From positions 105,188 through 119,697 of the forward strand of contig HF990397.1 of the NCBI GenBank assembly GCA_000432775.1: a stretch of DNA of 14,510 bases. Reading direction: 5' to 3'. The translations under genes and the position numbers were made by a program. Each line of letters opens with the position of its first letter. The stretch's first letter is position 1. This document shows positions 13,498-14,510 of the stretch, piece by piece. Origin of the DNA: Alistipes sp. CAG:831 (GTDB lineage Bacteria; Bacteroidota; Bacteroidia; Bacteroidales; UBA932). The notes under the pieces were generated by a model. That model was not told the origin of the DNA, did not search any database, and worked only from the letters and a program-made list of their open reading frames with translations.

Positions 13498-14510
13498 ATG
13501 AACCGCAAGACACTCATCATAACAGCCGCAGCGGCCGCCGCAGCCGTCATCGCCGCTTTCGGCCTCAGTCTGTACATCACGTACAAAAAGCCGAACACAG
13601 TAAAGGAAGGGGTGATCCTCATCTACCGGGATGCGGATTACCAGGATGTGGAGGACTCCCTCAAGGCTTCAGGCACAATTAAGAATCTCAAGAGTTTCGG
13701 GCGCGCCGCCCGCAAGCGGAATCTGGCAGCCCACTTCGAGCCTGGCCGCTACGTCATCAGCCCGGGCATGTCGAACCAGTACATCATCCGCATGATAGCC
13801 AACGGATGGCAGACTCCGGCAAAAGTGACCCTCAGGGGATATATCAAGACTCTGGACCGTCTGGCGGCTTTCCTTGGGCGCAATTTCGAAGCGGATTCGG
13901 CTGCTTTTGCGACTGTCCTCAAAGACACTGCCATGATAGACTCGCTCGGATTCCTGCCCGAGACATTCATAGGAATGTTCATTCCGAACACGTACGAGTT
14001 CTACTGGACGTCAAGTCCACGCAATGTAGTCATGCGCTTCAAGAAAGAGTACGAGACCTTCTGGAGCGGAGAACGCGACCGCCTCGCCAGGGAGATTGGC
14101 CTGGACCGCAACGAGGTGATGACCCTGGCCTCGATAGTCATAGGCGAGACCAACAACGCCGGGGAAATGCCCAAGATAGCCGGCGTGTACATGAACAGAC
14201 TCCACAGGGGCATGAGGCTCCAGGCCTGTCCTACTGTCATCTACGCCCATCTGGATACCGAGCCCGGACTCCGCCGCCTCCTGCACCGCCACCTGCAGAT
14301 AGACTCCCCCTACAACACATACAGAATAAAAGGGCTGCCACCGGGGCCTATTGCCATACCCACAGTGACAGCCATAGATGCGGTACTCAACTACGAGAAG
14401 TCCAGTTACCTGTATTTCTGCGCAAAGCCGGAATTCGACGGGACTCACAACTTCGCGACCACATACAGCCAGCACAAGGCCAATTCCCGGGCCTACAACA
14501 AGGCCTACAG
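13498..14510 (+). CDS. mltG: Endolytic murein transglycosylase MltG (C-terminus outside window)
   Basis: The open frame gives 337 residues to the window edge. After a short basic start there is one membrane anchor (about 7-28, rich in Ala), then a LysM-like region and the YceG catalytic domain. Conserved segments are FIPNTYEFYW (161-170), LASIVIGETNN (210-220), AGVYMNRLHRGMRLQACPTVIYA, DSPYNTYRIKGLPPGPIAIP and LYFCAKP near the end. Glu217 in the IGET motif corresponds to the catalytic Glu218 of E. coli MltG. The usual earlier Glu-Lys or Asp-Lys of that motif is Ile-Gly here. MltG cuts nascent glycan strands at the inner membrane and so sets their length. E. coli MltG is 340 residues, so only a short tail should be missing. 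It follows the LysM glucosaminidase gene by six bases. Confidence 0.95.
   Translation, partial: MNRKTLIITAAAAAAAVIAAFGLSLYITYKKPNTVKEGVILIYRDADYQDVEDSLKASGTIKNLKSFGRAARKRNLAAHFEPGRYVISPGMSNQYIIRMIANGWQTPAKVTLRGYIKTLDRLAAFLGRNFEADSAAFATVLKDTAMIDSLGFLPETFIGMFIPNTYEFYWTSSPRNVVMRFKKEYETFWSGERDRLAREIGLDRNEVMTLASIVIGETNNAGEMPKIAGVYMNRLHRGMRLQACPTVIYAHLDTEPGLRRLLHRHLQIDSPYNTYRIKGLPPGPIAIPTVTAIDAVLNYEKSSYLYFCAKPEFDGTHNFATTYSQHKANSRAYNKAY

Overview
The window is chromosomal DNA from a member of the Bacteroidales. The evidence is the promoter style (TTTG or TTG, about 20 bases, then TAnnTTTG, with no clear Shine-Dalgarno sequences), Bacteroidetes-type lipoproteins (a six-bladed beta-propeller lipoprotein and a DUF3298-like lipoprotein), large FtsX/MacB-type permeases, and a glucosaminidase with LysM domains. 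The fairly GC-rich coding sequence would fit an Alistipes-like gut species, but the genus cannot be fixed from the sequence alone.

Layout. Positions 1-770 (minus) hold most of mnmA, which diverges from the small SRP RNA gene ffs (845-942). An empty stretch follows (943-1386). Then come an unrecognised four-helix membrane protein (1428-2684) with its own promoter and terminator, and two lipoproteins (2915-3709 and 3754-4830) that look co-transcribed. A cytidine deaminase (4890-5381, minus) converges on them. Positions 5382-6469 carry no convincing gene. That stretch contains a 106-bp tandem repeat, a second 45-bp repeat at the same 106-bp spacing, and an AT-rich island with a possible gene remnant.

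The most interesting part is 6330-12441. Two paralogous FtsX-like permeases of about 780 residues flank a small protein that appears to be a membrane-anchored, coiled-coil, helix-turn-helix regulator. Both permeases have the same promoter architecture: two AAAAACTTCC boxes exactly 54 bp apart, 14 bp, the -33 element, 20 bp, then TAATTTTG. The regulator promoter shares an identical 11-base -33 region with the first permease promoter. I infer a co-regulated permease-regulator-permease unit that senses something at the envelope; no ABC ATPase gene lies in the window.

The window ends with two cell-wall genes in one apparent operon: a secreted glucosaminidase with LysM domains (12490-13491) and mltG (13498 to the end, cut by the window edge), whose products cleave peptidoglycan glycan strands.
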